The notes under the pieces: model-generated | What the model saw: the letters and a program-made list of their open reading frames with translations, nothing else | Databases searched by the model: none | What the model was told of the DNA's origin: nothing | Source of the DNA: Rubrivirga sp046845755 | Lineage (GTDB): Bacteria; Bacteroidota; Rhodothermia; Rhodothermales; Rubricoccaceae | Assembly (NCBI RefSeq): GCF_046845755.1 | Contig: NZ_CP177357.1 | Coordinates: forward strand, 1,736,001-1,800,000 | DNA length: 64,000 nucleotides | Direction of reading: 5' to 3' | Program-made: the position numbers and the translations under genes | Shown here: one piece after another, positions 16,989-25,427 of the stretch | Layout: every line of letters begins with the position of its first letter | Position numbering within the stretch: the stretch's first letter is position 1

Positions 16989-17528
16989 CTAGACCGCGTC
17001 GTAGTAGTACGTGTTCTCGGCGCCAGTCTCGCGGTAGTGGGTGTCGAGGTAGTCGCGGTCGTTGTCGCGCGGGTGGACCCCCATCACGATGCCGCCGTCC
17101 TTGACGTCCTTCTCGTAGACCTTGGCCTGGTCCTCCGGGATGCCGGCCCCGATGAGCGCGCCCAGAAGGCTGCCGCCCGCGCCGCCGGCACCGGCGCCCA
17201 GGAGCGCGCCGGCGATCGGCCCGGCGATGGCGCCGATGCCCGGGATGAGGACGGCGCCGCCGACGCCGACGATCGCGCCGAGGACGCCGCCGGCGGTCCC
17301 GCCGACGGCGGCGCCGACGCCCGCGCCTTCGGCGGCCTTCGAGCCCTGCTCGATCTCGACCTCGGCCACGTCGCGGTTGTACCGCTCCCAGGTGTCGTCG
17401 GACATGACCACGTGGATGTCGTCCTTGGTGTAGCCCCGATCGCGGAGCGAAGCGTACGCGTTGTTCGCGGAGGCGGGATCGCGGTAGGTCCCGGTGTAGA
17501 GGGGGCGGTCGGCGGTCTGGTCAGTCAT
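16989..17528 (-). CDS. General stress protein, YflT domain with glycine-zipper region
   Basis: A 179-residue protein. The N-terminal half (about 8-65) is a heat-induced stress protein YflT-type domain (GTYRDPASANNAYASLRDRG, YTKDDIHVVMSDDTW). The middle (about 68-125) is a glycine-rich, membrane-inserting glycine-zipper stretch (GAGVGAAVGGTAGGVLGAIV and GALLGAGAGGAGGSLLGALI). The C-terminus resumes a small alpha/beta segment (DQAKVYEKDVKDGGIVMGVHP). Homologues are induced by osmotic, heat and oxidative stress. It is divergent from osmC, another stress gene. A GGAAC/TCTAA element upstream may be an ECF-type promoter. Confidence 0.88.
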   Translation of the reverse strand: MTDQTADRPLYTGTYRDPASANNAYASLRDRGYTKDDIHVVMSDDTWERYNRDVAEVEIEQGSKAAEGAGVGAAVGGTAGGVLGAIVGVGGAVLIPGIGAIAGPIAGALLGAGAGGAGGSLLGALIGAGIPEDQAKVYEKDVKDGGIVMGVHPRDNDRDYLDTHYRETGAENTYYYDAV

Positions 17529-17554
17529 GAGAGGGGGGTGGGGGAATGGACGTC

Positions 17555-17583
17555 TTAGAGTGCGCCTCCGCCCGGGCTGTTCC
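17555..17583 (-). promoter_or_regulatory. Possible ECF-sigma promoter of the YflT stress gene
   Basis: On the minus strand GGAAC (17583-17579) and TCTAA (17559-17555) are 19 bases apart and lie about 27 bases before the start codon. This resembles extracytoplasmic-function sigma promoters (GGAAC -35). The spacing is slightly long, so this remains tentative. Confidence 0.25.
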
Positions 17584-17773
17584 AGCCGACCGGGGTTCCA
17601 CGAAACTCCTGACCGCCGATTCCGGGAATCGCCCGTCCCATCTCAGTGGTACCTACGCTCCGATTCGACCGCGCCGGACACCTGTCACGAACTGCGGTGT
17701 ACGACGCGGGCAGCCCGGCCGCCGCTCACGGGCTGGCCGCCCCCATCCACCCCTCTCTTCTACACGTCCCCCG

Positions 17774-18208
17774 ATGACTCGCACCGCTTCTGCCCACTGG
17801 TCCGGCTCCCTGTCCGACGGCTCCGGCGCCATTTCGACCGAGACCGGCGCGCTGTCCGACAAGCCGTACTCGTTCTCATCCCGCTTTGAAGAGAACGGCG
17901 AGCCCGGCACGAACCCCGAGGAGTTGCTCGGCGCCGCGCACGCGGCCTGCTTCACGATGCAGCTCTCCCACATGCTCGCCGAGGCCGGCCACCCGCCGTC
18001 GCGCGCTAAGACGACGGCCAAGGTCCACCTCCGTCAGGTCGCCGGCGGATTCGAGATCCACAAGATCGACCTCGTCCTCGACGCCGACGTGCCGGGCATC
18101 GACGACGGCCAGTTCCGCGACATCGCGACGACCGCCAAGGAGTCGTGCCCGCTCTCGAAGGTGCTTGCGGCCGCCGAGATCACGCTCGACGCGACGCTGC
18201 GCTCGTGA
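17774..18208 (+). CDS. osmC: OsmC-family peroxiredoxin
   Basis: A 144-residue thiol peroxidase of the OsmC/Ohr superfamily that reduces organic hydroperoxides. The catalytic cysteine pair is C59 (AAHAACFTMQL) and C125 (KESCPLSKV), with E49/E50 in NPEELLGAAHAA. The start ATG 17774 gives the expected N-terminus MTRTASAHWSG; upstream codons are not protein-like. The stop overlaps the thioesterase start (GTGA). The 245-base divergent gap to the YflT gene suggests shared stress control. Confidence 0.93.
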   Translation: MTRTASAHWSGSLSDGSGAISTETGALSDKPYSFSSRFEENGEPGTNPEELLGAAHAACFTMQLSHMLAEAGHPPSRAKTTAKVHLRQVAGGFEIHKIDLVLDADVPGIDDGQFRDIATTAKESCPLSKVLAAAEITLDATLRS

Positions 18209-18936
18209 GCGAGACGCCTCTGGTCTGGTCCGAGCCGTTCCGCATCCGCGCCGTCGAGACCGGCCCCGACGGGATGGCCTCGGTCCTGACCGTGTGCGAC
18301 CTGCTGCAGGAGGCCGCCGGCGAGCACGCGCTCGCGGCCGACCGCGAGGGCTTCCCGCTCCCCGACGGGGGGTGGAGCACCTGGGTGCTGTCCCAACTCA
18401 GCGTCCGGATTGGGCGGCGCCCAGCCATGCGCGAAATCGTTGAGGTCGAGACGTGGCCCGCCGCGCTCGACGGCTTGCGCGCCACGCGCGACTTCCGCGT
18501 CACCGACGCCGACGGCGCCGTGCTGGCGGTCGCGACCAGCCGGTGGTTCCTGATCGATATCGACCGGCGCCGGCCGGTCCGGCTGCCGCCCGCGATGGAT
18601 GGGTTCGAGGCGGGGGCCAAGCCCCGCGCGCACGAGATGCCCGACCCGCCGCGCGCGCCGGACCCCGTCGAGCACCGCGCCGAGTTCGCCGTCCGCCGGT
18701 CCGACCTCGACCGCGTCGGCCACGCCAATAACGTCCGGTTCATCGAATGGGCGCTCGAAGCCCTGCCCGCTGACGCCGGGCTCGCGGGGATCGACGTGGC
18801 GTACAAAGCGGAGGCGAACGTGGGCGACGTGGTGGTCTCCGCCGTCGGCCCCCTCCGCGACGGCGCGCGAGACCACCGCCTCGCGGCGCGCGACGGCCGT
18901 ACGTTTGCGCTCGCACGCACCCTGTGGTCCCGATGA
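18205..18936 (+). CDS. Acyl-ACP thioesterase family protein
   Basis: A 243-residue double-hotdog protein like plant FatA/FatB and bacterial acyl-ACP thioesterases, which release fatty acids from acyl carrier protein. The first hotdog runs from PFRIRAVETGPDGMASV to about 125, with LQEAAGEHA as the central helix. The second carries the active-site segment DLDRVGHANNVRFIEWAL (167-184), matching the D-x-N-x-H-V-N-N-x-x-Y family motif with changes (D169 and A174 in place of N and V). GTG 18205 overlaps the osmC stop, and its own stop overlaps the rhodanese start. The three genes are translationally coupled. Confidence 0.85.
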   Translation: MSETPLVWSEPFRIRAVETGPDGMASVLTVCDLLQEAAGEHALAADREGFPLPDGGWSTWVLSQLSVRIGRRPAMREIVEVETWPAALDGLRATRDFRVTDADGAVLAVATSRWFLIDIDRRRPVRLPPAMDGFEAGAKPRAHEMPDPPRAPDPVEHRAEFAVRRSDLDRVGHANNVRFIEWALEALPADAGLAGIDVAYKAEANVGDVVVSAVGPLRDGARDHRLAARDGRTFALARTLWSR

Positions 18937-19313
18937 AAGCCTCCCTCGTCCTGCTCGCGCTCGGCATCGTCGCCCTCGGCGGCTATCTGTGGATGACCGG
19001 CGGCGGGGACGCCGAGCCGGTCGACTCGATCGTCGCCGCCATCGGCGAGGGCGCGCCCGTCGTGGACGTCCGCACCGACGCCGAGTACGGCGAGGGCCAC
19101 GTCGCCGGCGCCCTCCACGCCGACGTGCTGGACGCCGACTTCCGCGACCTCGTGGCCGACCTCCCGCGCGACGAGACGGTCTACTTGTACTGCGCCTCGG
19201 GCGTGCGCAGCGGGCGGGCCGCCCGGGTCCTGGAGGCCATGGGCTTCGCGCGTGTCGTCAACGCGGGCGGGTTCCAGGACCTCGCCGACGCCGGCGCGCC
19301 CGTCGCGCGTTAG
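18933..19313 (+). CDS. Membrane-anchored rhodanese-like protein
   Basis: A 126-residue protein with an N-terminal hydrophobic signal anchor (SLVLLALGIVALGGYLWM, 4-21) and a rhodanese domain (about 28-125). The active-site loop is C87-A-S-G-V-R-S (87-93), and VVDVRTDAEYGEGHVAGA (43-60) is the usual CH2A-like element. It probably handles sulfane sulfur or acts as a thiol sensor on the periplasmic side. ATG 18933 overlaps the preceding stop (ATGA). The link to OsmC supports an oxidative or thiol-stress role (inference). Confidence 0.88.
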   Translation: MKASLVLLALGIVALGGYLWMTGGGDAEPVDSIVAAIGEGAPVVDVRTDAEYGEGHVAGALHADVLDADFRDLVADLPRDETVYLYCASGVRSGRAARVLEAMGFARVVNAGGFQDLADAGAPVAR

Positions 19314-19345
19314 CGGAGGGGCGCGTGTCCAGCTCGCGGCGGCGC

Positions 19346-19549
19346 CTATCGGGACCGGTCGGCGGCTCGCGCCTTCTGCAACCGGAGCGTCCGGATCGCC
19401 AGCCCCAGTGAGACGAGCACGACGCCCAGCAGCTTGGTGGAGCCGCCAGAAGACGCCGACACCAGCCCGACGGCAGCAAGTACGCCCGCGGCGATGGTGA
19501 GGGCGGTGGCGATGTGGCCGGCCATGCGGCCGCGGGTCGAAATGGTCAT
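19346..19549 (-). CDS. Small two-helix membrane protein, 67 residues
   Basis: Two predicted membrane helices (IATALTIAAGVLAAVGLV and LLGVVLVSLGLAIRTLRL) follow a basic N-terminus MTISTRGRMAGH, and a basic tail ends QKARAADRSR. ATG 19549 is chosen because codons upstream read as arginine-rich noncoding sequence. It lies just downstream of serA on the same strand (26 bases), so it could be the operon's last gene. No family is recognised. Confidence 0.6.
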   Translation of the reverse strand: MTISTRGRMAGHIATALTIAAGVLAAVGLVSASSGGSTKLLGVVLVSLGLAIRTLRLQKARAADRSR

Positions 19550-19575
19550 TGGAGCCCGAAAGGGAGGGTGGCGCG

Positions 19576-20772
19576 CTAGAGCTCGATGACGGTCGCGTTC
19601 AGCACGTGCTCGACGGCGCCGATCCGCGCGAGCGTGTCGTCGTCGGGCTGGCCGTCGAAGCGAATCCGGGCGCACGCGGCGGCGGCCCCGGAAAACACCA
19701 GGTTCTCCATCTCCTGCACGTTCCAGCCCGCCTCCCGGATCTCGCCGAGTACGCCTGCCAGCACGCCCACGCGGTCGAGGTGCCGTACGGTCAGCAGGTG
19801 CGTCGCGGGCGTCCGGTCGGCCAGGTTGACCCCGTTGTCGACGCGGCCGGTCTCGGCGTAGCGCCGGATCACGCGGATCGCCTCCTGGCCAATCGCGTCC
19901 GACGCCTCGTCGGTCGAGGCGCCAATGTGGTGCGTGAGGTAGGCGGCGTCCGCGAGGGGGTGCGAGAACGGGCCCGCCTTGTCGGACGGCTCGCCCGCCG
20001 GCACGTCGGTCGCGTACCGCAACCGGCCCGCGGCGACCGCGTCGGCGACCGCGACCTCGTCGACGACCTCCGCGCGCGTCGTGTTGATGAGCGAGGCGCC
20101 GTCGGGCAGCGCCGCGAGGAACGCGGCGTCGACCAAGTGCGCCGTCTCGGGCGTCGAGGCCACGTGGACCGTCACGACGTCCGACTGCCGCGCGACGTCG
20201 ACGGGGCTGGCGGCGAACGTCACGCCGAGGTCCTGCGCCGCCTCGGGCGTCAGCGAGCGGCTCCAGGCCACGACCGGCATCCCGAAGGCGCGGGCGCGGG
20301 CGACGACCTCACGGCCGATGCTCCCCATCCCGACGACGCCCAACGTCCGGCCGCGCAGGCCGCGCGCCTTCGCGAACCCCTTCTTGTCCCAGCGCCCCTC
20401 GCGCGCCGCGATCACGTTGTCGGGGATCCGGCGGTCGAGCGCCAGGATGAGCCCGAACGCGAGCTCGGCGACGGCCGCCGCGTTCTTGCCGGGGCAGTTC
20501 GCCACGAAGACACCCCGCTCCGACGCGCCTGTCACGTCGATCGAGTCGACGCCCGCACCGGCGCGGACGATGAGTTCGAGCCCGGGCGCTGCGTCGAGCG
20601 CCGCCGCGGTCACCTTCGTCGAGCGCACGACGAGCACGGCCGGGTTGTCCTCCGCGAGCGCTGCCGCGAGCGTGTCGCCCGACAGGTCGGGCGCCTCGAT
20701 CACGACGTGGCCGTCGTCACGTAGCACGCCCAGGGCGTCTTCGGAAAGCTTGTCGGCGACGAGGATGGTCAT
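19576..20772 (-). CDS. serA: D-3-phosphoglycerate dehydrogenase with ACT domain
   Basis: A 398-residue D-2-hydroxyacid dehydrogenase, the first step of serine synthesis from 3-phosphoglycerate. It shows the substrate loop VRAGAGVDSID (69-79), NAD motif GMGSIG (148-153), and the catalytic triad by family position R233 (INTTRAEVVDE), E261 and H281/H282 (LTHHIGAST). A C-terminal ACT domain (about 325-395) suggests serine feedback. The nearby DUF1015 gene on the same strand upstream is a common neighbour of serA in this lineage. A related 2-hydroxyacid specificity cannot be excluded. Confidence 0.88.
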   Translation of the reverse strand: MTILVADKLSEDALGVLRDDGHVVIEAPDLSGDTLAAALAEDNPAVLVVRSTKVTAAALDAAPGLELIVRAGAGVDSIDVTGASERGVFVANCPGKNAAAVAELAFGLILALDRRIPDNVIAAREGRWDKKGFAKARGLRGRTLGVVGMGSIGREVVARARAFGMPVVAWSRSLTPEAAQDLGVTFAASPVDVARQSDVVTVHVASTPETAHLVDAAFLAALPDGASLINTTRAEVVDEVAVADAVAAGRLRYATDVPAGEPSDKAGPFSHPLADAAYLTHHIGASTDEASDAIGQEAIRVIRRYAETGRVDNGVNLADRTPATHLLTVRHLDRVGVLAGVLGEIREAGWNVQEMENLVFSGAAAACARIRFDGQPDDDTLARIGAVEHVLNATVIEL

Positions 20773-20806
20773 GGAACGTGAAAAGTGAAAACGAGGAAAG
20801 TGAGAC

Positions 20807-20829
20807 CGTTCAACGCCGCACGTTCAACG
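20807..20829. repeat. Direct repeat CGTTCAACG in the DUF1015-serA spacer
   Basis: CGTTCAACG occurs at 20807-20815 and again at 20821-20829, each followed by a GCCGCA-like stretch. Each copy is itself a near-palindrome (CGTT-C-AACG). It sits in the 69-base gap between DUF1015 and serA and could be a regulator site or a short tandem duplication. Confidence 0.35.
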
Positions 20830-20841
20830 TCGCCGCACGGA

Positions 20842-22050
20842 TCAGTCCCAGAAGGTGTGGACGAGCAGGCCGCTGCGCAGCTTGGGCTCGAACCACGTCG
20901 ACTTCGGGGGCATCAGCTCGCCCGCGTCCGACACGTCGAGCAGCTCCTCGGGCGCAGTCGGGTACATCGAGAAGGCGATGTCGGCCTCGCCCGCGTCGAC
21001 GAGCCGCTCCAGTTCCTCGGTCCCCCGGATGCCACCGACGAAGGCCACGTTCTCGTCCGTGCGCGGGTCGGTGATGCCCAACAGGGGCTCTAGCACGAAC
21101 TCGCCGAGCCGGGCCACGTCGAGCGTGTCGGCGACGCCGTCGCGCTCGGTCTCGGGCAGCACGAGCGTGTTCCAGCCGTAGTCCATCCCGAGGTAGAAAG
21201 CGACCAGGCCGAAGTCCTCGGGGTCGGGGAAGAGCGCCTCCTCGACGTCCACGCGGCGGCGGAGCTGGTCGAGGAACTTGCCCTTGCCGACCGGGAGGTG
21301 CTTGACGATCCGGTTGTAAGGGAGGATTTCCATGTCCTCATACGGGAAGAGGACGGCCAGGAAGTGGCCGGCCTCGGGCACGTCCGCCAGCTCGCGCGCG
21401 GCGCGCGCCGCGGCGGCGCTGCGGTGGTGACCATCGGCCACGTACAGCGCGTCGGTGTCCGCGAACGCCTCGACCACGGCGGCGGGGTCGGGCACGGCCC
21501 ACACGGTGTGCTGGACGTAGTCCTTGGCCCGGAAGTCGTAGAGTGGCTCGGTCTCCATCGCTTGGGCGACCGCCTCGTCGATGTCGTCGCGGCCCCGGTA
21601 GGTCAGCATCACCGGCTCGGCGTGCGCGCGCTGCTCGACGATGTGCCGCGTGCGGTCGTCCTCCTTGTCGGGCCGCGTCTCCTCATGCTTGAGGATGACG
21701 TCGTTGTCGTAGTCGTCGGCAGAGACCAGGCCCACGATGCCCGTCTGGGCGCGCCCGTTCATCACGAGCCTGTAGACGTAGAGGCGCGGCTCGTCGTCGC
21801 GGACGAAGGCCTCCGAGGCCGCCAGCTCGCGCAAGGCCTTGGCGCCCTGGGCGTAGACCTCGTCGGCGTGCTCGTCGGTGCCTGCCGCGAGGTCGATCTC
21901 GGGGCGGACGACGTGGAGGAAAGAGTGCTCGTTGCCAGCCGCAAGCGTGCGGGCTTCCTCGACGGAGACGACGTCGTAGGGGACGGAGGCGGCGCGCTCG
22001 GCGAACGCGGGCGCGGGACGGAGCGCCCGGAACGGACGGACGGAGGCCAT
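20842..22050 (-). CDS. DUF1015 family protein
   Basis: A 402-residue soluble protein of DUF1015, a family of unknown biochemical function often found beside serA. It begins with the family pattern VRPFRALRPAP...VPYDVVS and shows the conserved core LKHEETRPDKEDDRTRH, VADGHHRSAAAARAAREL and FPYEDMEILPYNRIVKHL. HHRSAA with a nearby ADG suggests a nucleotide or metal site. It is likely the first gene of an operon with serA, 69 bases apart. A role linked to serine or phosphoserine metabolism is suggested only by this context. Confidence 0.9.
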   Translation of the reverse strand: MASVRPFRALRPAPAFAERAASVPYDVVSVEEARTLAAGNEHSFLHVVRPEIDLAAGTDEHADEVYAQGAKALRELAASEAFVRDDEPRLYVYRLVMNGRAQTGIVGLVSADDYDNDVILKHEETRPDKEDDRTRHIVEQRAHAEPVMLTYRGRDDIDEAVAQAMETEPLYDFRAKDYVQHTVWAVPDPAAVVEAFADTDALYVADGHHRSAAAARAARELADVPEAGHFLAVLFPYEDMEILPYNRIVKHLPVGKGKFLDQLRRRVDVEEALFPDPEDFGLVAFYLGMDYGWNTLVLPETERDGVADTLDVARLGEFVLEPLLGITDPRTDENVAFVGGIRGTEELERLVDAGEADIAFSMYPTAPEELLDVSDAGELMPPKSTWFEPKLRSGLLVHTFWD

Positions 22051-22153
22051 GAGTCGGGACTGCGGGGATGAGGAGGAGCGAAGATAGACGACGGGGGACC
22101 CGGTGGGCCGGATTCCGACACGCGGACTTCACCGGCGCTCCACCGCTGGCGGC

Positions 22154-22182
22154 TTGATGCCCACCCGCCCGGCCCCTACCTT
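22154..22182 (+). promoter_or_regulatory. Promoter of the initiator tRNA gene
   Basis: TTGATG (22154-22159) and TACCTT (22177-22182) are separated by exactly 17 bases, and the tRNA begins 12 bases after the -10. Good sigma70 geometry. Confidence 0.65.
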
Positions 22183-22194
22183 GGGATCACACAC

Positions 22195-22266
22195 CGCGGG
22201 GTGGAGAAGTGGTATCTCGTCGGGCTCATAACCCGAAGATCGGGGGTTCGAATCCCCCCCCCGCAA
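22195..22266 (+). tRNA. Initiator tRNA-fMet (CAT)
   Basis: Acceptor CGCGGGG/CCCCGCA leaves the C1-A72 mismatch typical of initiators. The anticodon stem ends in three G-C pairs (TCGGG/CCCGA) around the loop CTCATAA, the other initiator hallmark. T arm GGGGG-TTCGAAT-CCCCC, discriminator A22266; CCA is not encoded (CACC follows). The D loop is short (AGTGGTA). Confidence 0.97.
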
Positions 22267-22360
22267 CACCGGCGCCGGTCCTCACGCGAGGGCCGGCGCT
22301 TTCTGCGTGCAGCCTCGTTCCGCGGGGTCCCGATAGGCGGGCCAAATCCCGATAACACAT

Positions 22361-25015
22361 GTGAACAGGCTGCGGTGTATCCTCGGGGGGTCTCCTCACG
22401 GTTCTGTGCTGCCCCGGGCTTTCATCCTCGCCGTCGCCCTCAGCGTCCCGACGGCCGTCCACGGCCAGCCCGCTCAGCCGAACATCGTGCTCGTGCTCGT
22501 CGACGACCTGGACACGGCGGCGATGGCGACACTCCCTGGGCTCCGCGAGGTGACCACCGAGGCCGGGCTGTCGTTCTCGCGGGGCTACATCCCGAACTCG
22601 CTGTGCGGCCCGTCTCGGGGGGCCCTCATGACAGGGACCAACAGCCACTCGAACGGATACCTGTTCAACGGGAAGCGCCACTACCGGGAGTGGAAGGCTC
22701 AGGGGTGGGAGGACCAGACGTTCCCGATCGCCCTCCAGGGCGCGGGGTACCACACGATCCACGTGGGGAAGCCCGTGAACGGGTGGCCGGACCGCGGCCC
22801 CCTCTACACCCCGCCCGGCTGGAACGTCTATTCCGCCTCGATGCCCCGGGTCGGGGGCTACATGGACTTCTCGGAGTACGTCGACGACGGCTCCGGGGGC
22901 ATCGTGAACGACTATTCCGGGCCGGACTCGTACCGGACCGACGTCGAGGCCGGGATCGCGGTCGGCGCGCTCCGGGCGGCCGCCGACCTCGACCAGCCGG
23001 TGTTCCTCTACCTCTCGCTCTACACCCCCCACGCCGAGTCGGGGACGGAGCCCACCCGCGCGATCCCGGCCCCGCGCCACGAGGGCACGCTCCCCGACGC
23101 CATCGTCCCCCGCGACCCGGACTTCGACGAGGACGACGTCTCGGACAAACACGCCGACCTCGCCGGGCGCACCCCGCTCCCCGGCTACGACGGGATGGAC
23201 GGGCTCTTCCGATCCCGCGTCGAGGCGATGCTCTCGGCTGAGGAGGCCATCCGCGACCTCCGCGACGAGCTCGAGGCGCTCGGGATGGCCGATGACACTT
23301 ACGTCTTCTTCGTGTCCGACAACGGCATCATGCTGGGGCACCATCGGATCCGTGGGAGCAAGGGGTACCCGTACGAGCGGTCAGCGCGCGTCCCGTTCGC
23401 CGTCTCCGGCCCGGGGATCAGCGCGGGGACCCTCGACGACGCGCTCGTCTCGATCGTCGACCTCGCCCCGACTTTCCTCGACCTTGCGGGGGCCCCGGCC
23501 CCGGCCCACTACGAGGGCCGGAGCTTGGTCCCGCTGCTGACCGGCGAGCCCGTCGCGTGGCGCCAGACGCTACTGCTCGAGGGCTGGAACCGCGACACCC
23601 TCCCCTACTACCGGACCGTGATCACCGCCGAGGGGCTGAAGTACACTGAGTTCCCCAGGTCCGGCGAGGTCGAGCTCTACGACCTGGTCGCCGACCCGTT
23701 CGAGCTCGACGGCTCGTGGGACTTCATCCCCCAGGCCGACCTCGACCAGTTCTCCTTCCGGCTGGGCCAGCTCGCGGGCTGCAGCCGGGCCGCGTGCGCG
23801 TCGATCGACGGGCGCAGGGAGCCGAAGACCCGGGCCATCCGGGGGCGGCTCGAGGCCCCCGCCGCCATCGGCGTCCCGCTCGTCGCCGAGTGGAAGAGCG
23901 TCGGGCTCCGCGTTAACGTCCGCCTCGTCCTAGACATCCCGGCGACTGGCGAGAGCGTGGTGATCGCCTCGGCGCCTGCCACCGACGGCCGGATCGAGGT
24001 GTCCGTGCCCGACTCGCTCCTCGGCCAGACCGTCCAGGTCGTGCTCCGCACCGCAATCGCGGAGTGGGCCGCCGACCCCGTCGAGCTGGCCGACGTCCGG
24101 GCCCACACCGTCGTCGATGGGACCGCCGGGGCGCTCCTGTTCGGGCCGCCGGCGCCGGGCCTCACCGTGGCCGACCTCGCGGCCCAGAACCTCGTCACGG
24201 GGGTCCCCGGCTACTTCCCGAACGCCGGGCCGTCGGTGTGGACCGGCTTCGACACCGGGGCCGGGCAGTGGGTGCCCGCGGCGTCCGCCGACCAGGTCCT
24301 GCCCCTCGGGCGGGCCTTCCGCTGGCGGCTCCGCGACGAGGACGGGGTCGGCCGCGAGCGCGTCAGCATCAGCCGGGCGTTCCCGTTCGACCTCCGCTCG
24401 ACGCGGCGGCCCAACACGGCCGACATCGCCGTCGAGCTCGACACCTCGGGGACGCGCTGGAATGTCCTCGCCAATCCGTTCGACGCCCCCCTCGACCTGA
24501 CGCGCATGGCCGAGTGGCCGGGCGCCGTGCACGCCTCGGGTGCGACGGCGTTCGACAACGCGACGCGGCGTTGGGTGGCCATCGATGAGGTCGCGCCCTG
24601 GCAGGCGTTCCGGGTTCGGGCCCGCGGGCCCCGGCCGAACGGCGGCCCCCGCATCCTGACGATCCCGGCGTGGGCGGCGGGCCTGGCCGAGCCGCCCCCG
24701 CCGCCGCCCGAGGCCACCGCCCCCCCGGGCGCCCTCGCACGCGCGGCCATCGCCCCCGAGGTCGCGCTCGAGGCGCCCATCCCGAACCCGTCGGCCGGCC
24801 GGGCCGAGATCCGCTTCGCGCTCGCCGAGCGGGGCCCCATTCGGCTCGCCGTCTACGACGTCCGGGGCCGGGAGGTCGCCGTGGTCGCCGACGGAGACTG
24901 GCCGGCGGGCGCCCACCGAGCGCGCCTCGCGGAGGGGCTGGCGGGCGGGGTGTACGTGGTCCGGCTGGAGGCCGGGGGCCGCGTGCTGACACACCGCGCC
25001 GTCGTCGTCCGCTAG
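22361..25015 (+). CDS. Secreted type I sulfatase with T9SS sorting domain
   Basis: An 884-residue exported sulfatase. The N-terminal signal peptide is about residues 19-35 (FILAVALSVPTAVHG). The sulfatase domain (about 39-470) has metal-binding VDDLD (47-51) and the formylglycine signature C82-GPSRG (LCGPSRGALMTG), so it needs a maturation enzyme. A middle region of beta domains and a proline-rich linker (EPPPPPPEATAPPGA) lead to a C-terminal T9SS type A sorting domain (about 804-884: PNPSAGRAEIRF, LAVYDVRGREV, GVYVVRLEAGG). It probably desulfates polysaccharides at the cell surface. GTG 22361 gives the signal peptide. Glycine codons favour GGG more than neighbours do, so transfer is possible. 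It follows tRNA-fMet. Confidence 0.92.
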   Translation: MNRLRCILGGSPHGSVLPRAFILAVALSVPTAVHGQPAQPNIVLVLVDDLDTAAMATLPGLREVTTEAGLSFSRGYIPNSLCGPSRGALMTGTNSHSNGYLFNGKRHYREWKAQGWEDQTFPIALQGAGYHTIHVGKPVNGWPDRGPLYTPPGWNVYSASMPRVGGYMDFSEYVDDGSGGIVNDYSGPDSYRTDVEAGIAVGALRAAADLDQPVFLYLSLYTPHAESGTEPTRAIPAPRHEGTLPDAIVPRDPDFDEDDVSDKHADLAGRTPLPGYDGMDGLFRSRVEAMLSAEEAIRDLRDELEALGMADDTYVFFVSDNGIMLGHHRIRGSKGYPYERSARVPFAVSGPGISAGTLDDALVSIVDLAPTFLDLAGAPAPAHYEGRSLVPLLTGEPVAWRQTLLLEGWNRDTLPYYRTVITAEGLKYTEFPRSGEVELYDLVADPFELDGSWDFIPQADLDQFSFRLGQLAGCSRAACASIDGRREPKTRAIRGRLEAPAAIGVPLVAEWKSVGLRVNVRLVLDIPATGESVVIASAPATDGRIEVSVPDSLLGQTVQVVLRTAIAEWAADPVELADVRAHTVVDGTAGALLFGPPAPGLTVADLAAQNLVTGVPGYFPNAGPSVWTGFDTGAGQWVPAASADQVLPLGRAFRWRLRDEDGVGRERVSISRAFPFDLRSTRRPNTADIAVELDTSGTRWNVLANPFDAPLDLTRMAEWPGAVHASGATAFDNATRRWVAIDEVAPWQAFRVRARGPRPNGGPRILTIPAWAAGLAEPPPPPPEATAPPGALARAAIAPEVALEAPIPNPSAGRAEIRFALAERGPIRLAVYDVRGREVAVVADGDWPAGAHRARLAEGLAGGVYVVRLEAGGRVLTHRAVVVR

Positions 25016-25392
25016 GCCCGCGCGTACACCTTGACGGACTCGTAGCGCCGGAGCTGGACTGATCCCGGCTTGGCGCCGCGCGGCTTCGACACGTCGCACG
25101 CCCGGCATACGTGGACGTCCACCTTGCCGGTCGCGCCCTTCGCCTTCGAGTGGGCCACGGCCAGCTCCGCCGCGCGCTTCACGACGGCCCGGGGCACCTC
25201 GCCCCCTTCGGGCGTCCGGATGACCACGTGGCTCCCGGGCGTCCCGCCGCCGACGTGGAGCCAGACGTCGTTCGGCCGGGCCACCTTAAAAGTCAGCTTG
25301 TCGTTGTCGCGGGCCGTCCGACCGACGAGCACGTCGTAGCCGTCGACGTTGTGCGTGTCGTAGTCGGCGAGGGTGGGTTCGCGGCGGGCCAT
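25012..25392 (-). CDS. Stand-alone NFACT-R (DUF814) RNA-binding domain protein
   Basis: A 126-residue protein equal to only the C-terminal NFACT-R domain of RqcH/Rqc2/FbpA. The signature DVWLHVGGGTPGSHVVIRT (42-60) and the basic KPRGAKPGSVQL (103-114) are clear. The NFACT-N and coiled-coil parts that recruit tRNA-Ala in full-length RqcH are absent, and the start is a clean ATG, so it is a natural short form rather than a truncation. A nucleic-acid-binding role near the ribosome is likely (inference). Its stop shares CTAG (25012-25015) with the convergent sulfatase gene. Confidence 0.9.
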   Translation of the reverse strand: MARREPTLADYDTHNVDGYDVLVGRTARDNDKLTFKVARPNDVWLHVGGGTPGSHVVIRTPEGGEVPRAVVKRAAELAVAHSKAKGATGKVDVHVCRACDVSKPRGAKPGSVQLRRYESVKVYARA

Positions 25393-25427
25393 GGTCGGAT
25401 CTTGCGGGGGACCCGAAACCTAGCGCC

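Noticed and set aside
22267..22360. Attachment site at the end of tRNA-fMet
   Set aside because: No second copy of the tRNA 3-prime end was seen downstream, and there is no integrase; only the codon bias of the sulfatase hints at transfer.
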